Assembly (NCBI GenBank): GCA_016794525.1
Contig: JAEUJY010000116.1
Coordinates: forward strand, 1 to 42,887
DNA length: 42,887 nt
Reading direction: 5' to 3'
DNA from: Myxococcales bacterium
GTDB taxonomy: Bacteria; Myxococcota_A; Polyangia; Haliangiales; Haliangiaceae
A program made the position numbers and the translations under genes. Below are positions 40,676 to 42,887 of this stretch, piece after piece. The notes under the pieces were generated by a model. It ran no database searches and was not told the origin of the DNA. It saw nothing but the letters and a program-made list of their open reading frames with translations. Each line of letters begins with the position of its first letter. Position 1 is the stretch's first letter.

Positions 40676-41611
40676 TCACGCCGGTTCGTCGACGGCCAGG
40701 ATGGTCTCGCGCAGGCTCGATCGCGCCGCGAACCCGAGGTCCTTGGCGGCCCGGCTGCCGTCGACCATGCAGACGTAGCGGATGAAGTCGAACTCGGCGA
40801 CCGGGTAGCTCGACACGCCGGCGCGGAACGCCAGCGACCACAGCGGCTTCGCCAGCGGGTGGGGGATGGGCAGCGTGCGCCGGCCCAGCTCCCGCAGCAC
40901 CACCGACAGCGGCACCTGGCCGGGCCCGACGACGTTGTAGATCCCGCGGACGCCGGGCGCGAGCGCCGCGCTCACCGCCCGCGCCACGTCGCGCTCGTGG
41001 ATCACCTGCACCATCGGATCGAAGCCGAGCAAGGTCGGCACCGGATCGAGGCGCAGGTAGTTCGACGGCGCGTTGTGGACGCTGCCGAGGATGTGCACCG
41101 GGCGCAAGACGACGGTCTCGATCTCGCGCGCCTTCCACAGGAACGTCGACGCCAGGTGATCGATCTCGACGAGGTCGCGCATCTGCGGGAAGCGCTGCGC
41201 CGCGAGCAGCGGCGCGTCCTCGCTGAGGAACTGCGGGTTGTCGGGGCGCGGCCCGTAGACGTCGGCCGACGACAGCACCACCACCTTGGGCACCCGGTAG
41301 GTCTGGCAGTACTCGAGCAGCTTCATCGTGCCGGCGACGTTCCACGAGTACACGTCGGCGGCGGTGGCGCGCGGGTCGTGCATCAGGCCCATGTGCACCA
41401 GCGCGGCGACGTCGCCGGCGCGGAACACGTCGCGCGCCTTCTTGCTGCGCACGTCGACCTGGTGGTGGACGACGTCCTTGGGCCGCCCGACGAACTCGCG
41501 GCGATCGAGGCCCTCGAGGACGAACTGCGGATCGTGGTGCAGCGCGCGGGCGACGACGCGGCCCAGCCGGCCGGCGATGCCGGTGATCACGACCTTCTTG
41601 GGCGCGGTCAT
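40676..41611 (-). CDS. Atypical SDR-family NAD(P)-binding protein
   Basis: 311 residues. The extended-SDR start TGIAGRLGRVVARAL (GxxGxxG, about 10-24) and the later VVLSSADVYGPRP, VVLRPVHILGS and VIHERDVARAV blocks define the epimerase/dehydratase fold. The catalytic Y-x3-K segment reads QMRDLVEID where relatives have YxRDKxEID, so both Tyr and Lys seem replaced. It may be a binding protein rather than an oxidoreductase. It is 6 nt downstream of the acyltransferase gene, so the two form an operon; a lipid-related function is likely. Confidence 0.85.
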   Translation of the reverse strand: MTAPKKVVITGIAGRLGRVVARALHHDPQFVLEGLDRREFVGRPKDVVHHQVDVRSKKARDVFRAGDVAALVHMGLMHDPRATAADVYSWNVAGTMKLLEYCQTYRVPKVVVLSSADVYGPRPDNPQFLSEDAPLLAAQRFPQMRDLVEIDHLASTFLWKAREIETVVLRPVHILGSVHNAPSNYLRLDPVPTLLGFDPMVQVIHERDVARAVSAALAPGVRGIYNVVGPGQVPLSVVLRELGRRTLPIPHPLAKPLWSLAFRAGVSSYPVAEFDFIRYVCMVDGSRAAKDLGFAARSSLRETILAVDEPA

Positions 41612-41617
41612 GGGGCC

Positions 41618-42472
41618 CTACCAGAACACATGCTTGCGCTCCCGCAGCCCGACGTGGATCAGCGACTCGATGCGGCGCTTCACGGCGGTGACCTTCTCGG
41701 TGATCGCCTCGTCGTCCTCGTCGGGATCGCCGGTGAACACCATCGGCTCGCCGAAGTGCAGCCGGTACTTCACCGGCAGCGGCACGACGCCGACGAACGG
41801 CGGGTACGGCACCACCGGGAACGACGGCGTGCCCAGCAGCTTGGCCACCACCCGCAGGTTCACCGCCGGGGCCTGCTCCTCGGCGCCGATCACCGCGACC
41901 GGGACGATCGGCGTGTTGGTGGCGAGCGCCAGGCGCATGAAGCCCAGCCCGAACGGCGCCAGCTGGTAGCGCTTCGAGAACGGCTTGGAGATGCCGCGGG
42001 CGCCCTCGGGGAACACCAGGATCGCCTCGTCGGCCTCGAGCAGCCGCCGGCAGTTCTCGGGCGTGCCGATGATCTGGCCCCAGCGCGCCATCAGGTAGCT
42101 GGCGAACGGCACGGTCGGCACGAAGTGCTCGACCATCGAGCGCAACAGGCGCGGCTGCGCGGCGTCGAGCATGCACGCCGCGCTGATGACCATGCCGTCG
42201 TAGGGCAGCTGGCCGGAGTGGTTCGAGACGATCAGCACGCGGCCGCTGCTCGGCACGTGCTCGAGGCCCTTGGCCTCGGCGCGGAAGTAGTGGCGGTACA
42301 GCCACCCGGCGACGCGCACCGCGGTGCGCACCTGGTCGCGGCCCATGCCGAACGCGTCGAAGCCGTACTCGTTGTCGCGCACCGCCAGCGCCCGCGTGCG
42401 CTCGGCGACCGGATCGGGGCGCGGGCGCGTGGCGTCGGCGATGCGACGGCGGATCCAGTCGGCGACGGCCAT
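41618..42472 (-). CDS. Lysophospholipid-type acyltransferase (PlsC/DAGAT-like)
   Basis: 284 residues. The catalytic block is VSNHSGQLPYDG (about 80-91), the HSG-x-LP-x-D variant of the HX4D motif seen in a subgroup of glycerolipid acyltransferases. The substrate-binding motif is ILVFPEGARGISKP (about 147-160), followed by TPIVPVAVIGAEE. It probably acylates a lysophospholipid or diacylglycerol-like acceptor at the inner membrane; no full transmembrane helix is seen. ATG 42472 was chosen by homology to MAVADWIRRR-type starts. It is upstream partner of the atypical SDR gene. Confidence 0.9.
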   Translation of the reverse strand: MAVADWIRRRIADATRPRPDPVAERTRALAVRDNEYGFDAFGMGRDQVRTAVRVAGWLYRHYFRAEAKGLEHVPSSGRVLIVSNHSGQLPYDGMVISAACMLDAAQPRLLRSMVEHFVPTVPFASYLMARWGQIIGTPENCRRLLEADEAILVFPEGARGISKPFSKRYQLAPFGLGFMRLALATNTPIVPVAVIGAEEQAPAVNLRVVAKLLGTPSFPVVPYPPFVGVVPLPVKYRLHFGEPMVFTGDPDEDDEAITEKVTAVKRRIESLIHVGLRERKHVFW

Positions 42473-42527
42473 GCGTCCGCAGCTTCCCTGGCGCCGCCGC
42501 CGCTGTCAAACCCGCGGGCGCGCGTGC

Positions 42528-42533
42528 TACCGT
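42528..42533 (+). promoter_or_regulatory. -10-like hexamer before the last gene
   Basis: TACCGT ends 8 nt before ATG 42542, a near-leaderless arrangement. Confidence 0.4.
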
Positions 42534-42541
42534 CGGGGTCG

Positions 42542-42887
42542 ATGAGCGAGGACTTCGTCGACGTCCACTGGCGTGGCCTCGAGGTGGCGCGCAAGGCGCG
42601 GCTCAAGCCCGACGGCAGCGGCGTCGGCCATCTCGAGCACGGCACCCCGATGCCGATCGGCACCGCGCTGACCGTCCGCACCGCCGACGGCCACGAGCTG
42701 GCCGCGGTGGTGGCCGGCGTGCGCGAGCAGATCGGCGGCCGCACCGAGCCGCCGGGCATGGACCTCGCGCTGACCGCGACCGGCGCCGGCGCGGCGTGGT
42801 GGCAGGGCCGGGTCGAGGCCGCCGCCGCCGCCGCCGCGCAGGCCGCCGCCGAGGCCCCGGTGGTGCCGGCCCGCACGCGCACCGGCA
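42542..42887 (+). CDS. Hypothetical protein, truncated by the window end
   Basis: The first 115 residues are present; the frame is open at the edge. It begins MSEDFVDVHWRGLEVARKAR and contains GHLEHGTPMPIGTALTVRTA and LAAVVAGVREQIG, a beta-barrel pattern that recalls PilZ-like domains, though the RxxxR...D/NxSxxG signature is not clear. An Ala-rich stretch follows (about 92-107). Divergent from the acyltransferase gene. Function unknown. Confidence 0.7.
   Translation, partial: MSEDFVDVHWRGLEVARKARLKPDGSGVGHLEHGTPMPIGTALTVRTADGHELAAVVAGVREQIGGRTEPPGMDLALTATGAGAAWWQGRVEAAAAAAAQAAAEAPVVPARTRTG

Overview
The window is about 43 kb of very GC-rich, tightly packed chromosome. It contains a Hanks-type Ser/Thr kinase with an N-terminal membrane sensor region, many short lipoproteins with Asp/Gly/Ala-rich linkers, two ECF sigma factors, a CarH-like MerR regulator beside a carotenoid operon, a sigma-54-type promoter and a REP-associated transposase. 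Together these suggest a myxobacterium (Myxococcota, perhaps the Haliangium/Kofleria side). That placement is inference from gene content. No rRNA, tRNA, CRISPR array, integrase or plasmid/phage backbone was seen.

Layout. 0.2-1.0 kb: NudC-type NAD(H) pyrophosphatase. 1.0-9.6 kb: a carotenoid locus. A minus-strand operon crtY-crtE-crtI-crtB-membrane protein-GT2-methyltransferase has 4-17 nt overlaps, mostly GTGA stop/start overlaps. It is bordered by a CarH-like MerR/B12-domain regulator and a divergent ECF sigma factor. The enzymes give IPP/DMAPP -> GGPP -> phytoene -> lycopene -> cyclised carotenoid, followed by probable glycosylation and methylation. 9.8-11.4 kb: bifunctional formiminotransferase-cyclodeaminase (histidine degradation/folate). 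11.4-13.55 kb: a lower-GC three-gene cassette with overlapping genes (unknown protein, small helical protein, HNH nuclease) sitting between housekeeping genes; this is the best candidate for an undescribed, possibly defensive, system. 13.6-17.2 kb: YebC/PmpR-type regulator, an unknown protein, and a polar amino-acid ABC importer whose binding protein and permease are fused.

17.3-25.7 kb: envelope and signalling genes (MepA-like endopeptidase with LysM, putative aminopeptidase lipoprotein, HIT protein, large lipoprotein, OmpR/HisKA two-component pair, glycosidase-like lipoprotein, a cysteine-free glutaredoxin homologue, an EEP-family lipoprotein). 25.9-28.2 kb: beta-propeller lipoprotein, RAYT (REP-associated tyrosine transposase) and a 382-bp nested inverted-repeat element. 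28.2-31.0 kb: Ser/Thr kinase overlapping a lipoprotein with a blue-copper-like domain. 31.0-36.5 kb: SnoaL-like protein, two glycosyltransferase-like proteins, lipoprotein, membrane protein, KAP-like ATPase, nicotinamidase. 36.6-39.3 kb: ECF sigma/FecR-like pair and a PAS histidine kinase. 39.4-42.9 kb: Cys-rich lipoprotein behind a sigma-54-like promoter, an atypical SDR paired with an acyltransferase, and a truncated gene at the window edge.

Two window-wide patterns stand out. At least twelve genes have a -10-like hexamer ending 6-7 nt before the start codon, which implies leaderless or near-leaderless mRNAs. A 60-nt double-hairpin sequence occurs twice, 22 kb apart, 59/60 identical and both times at a convergent gene junction.
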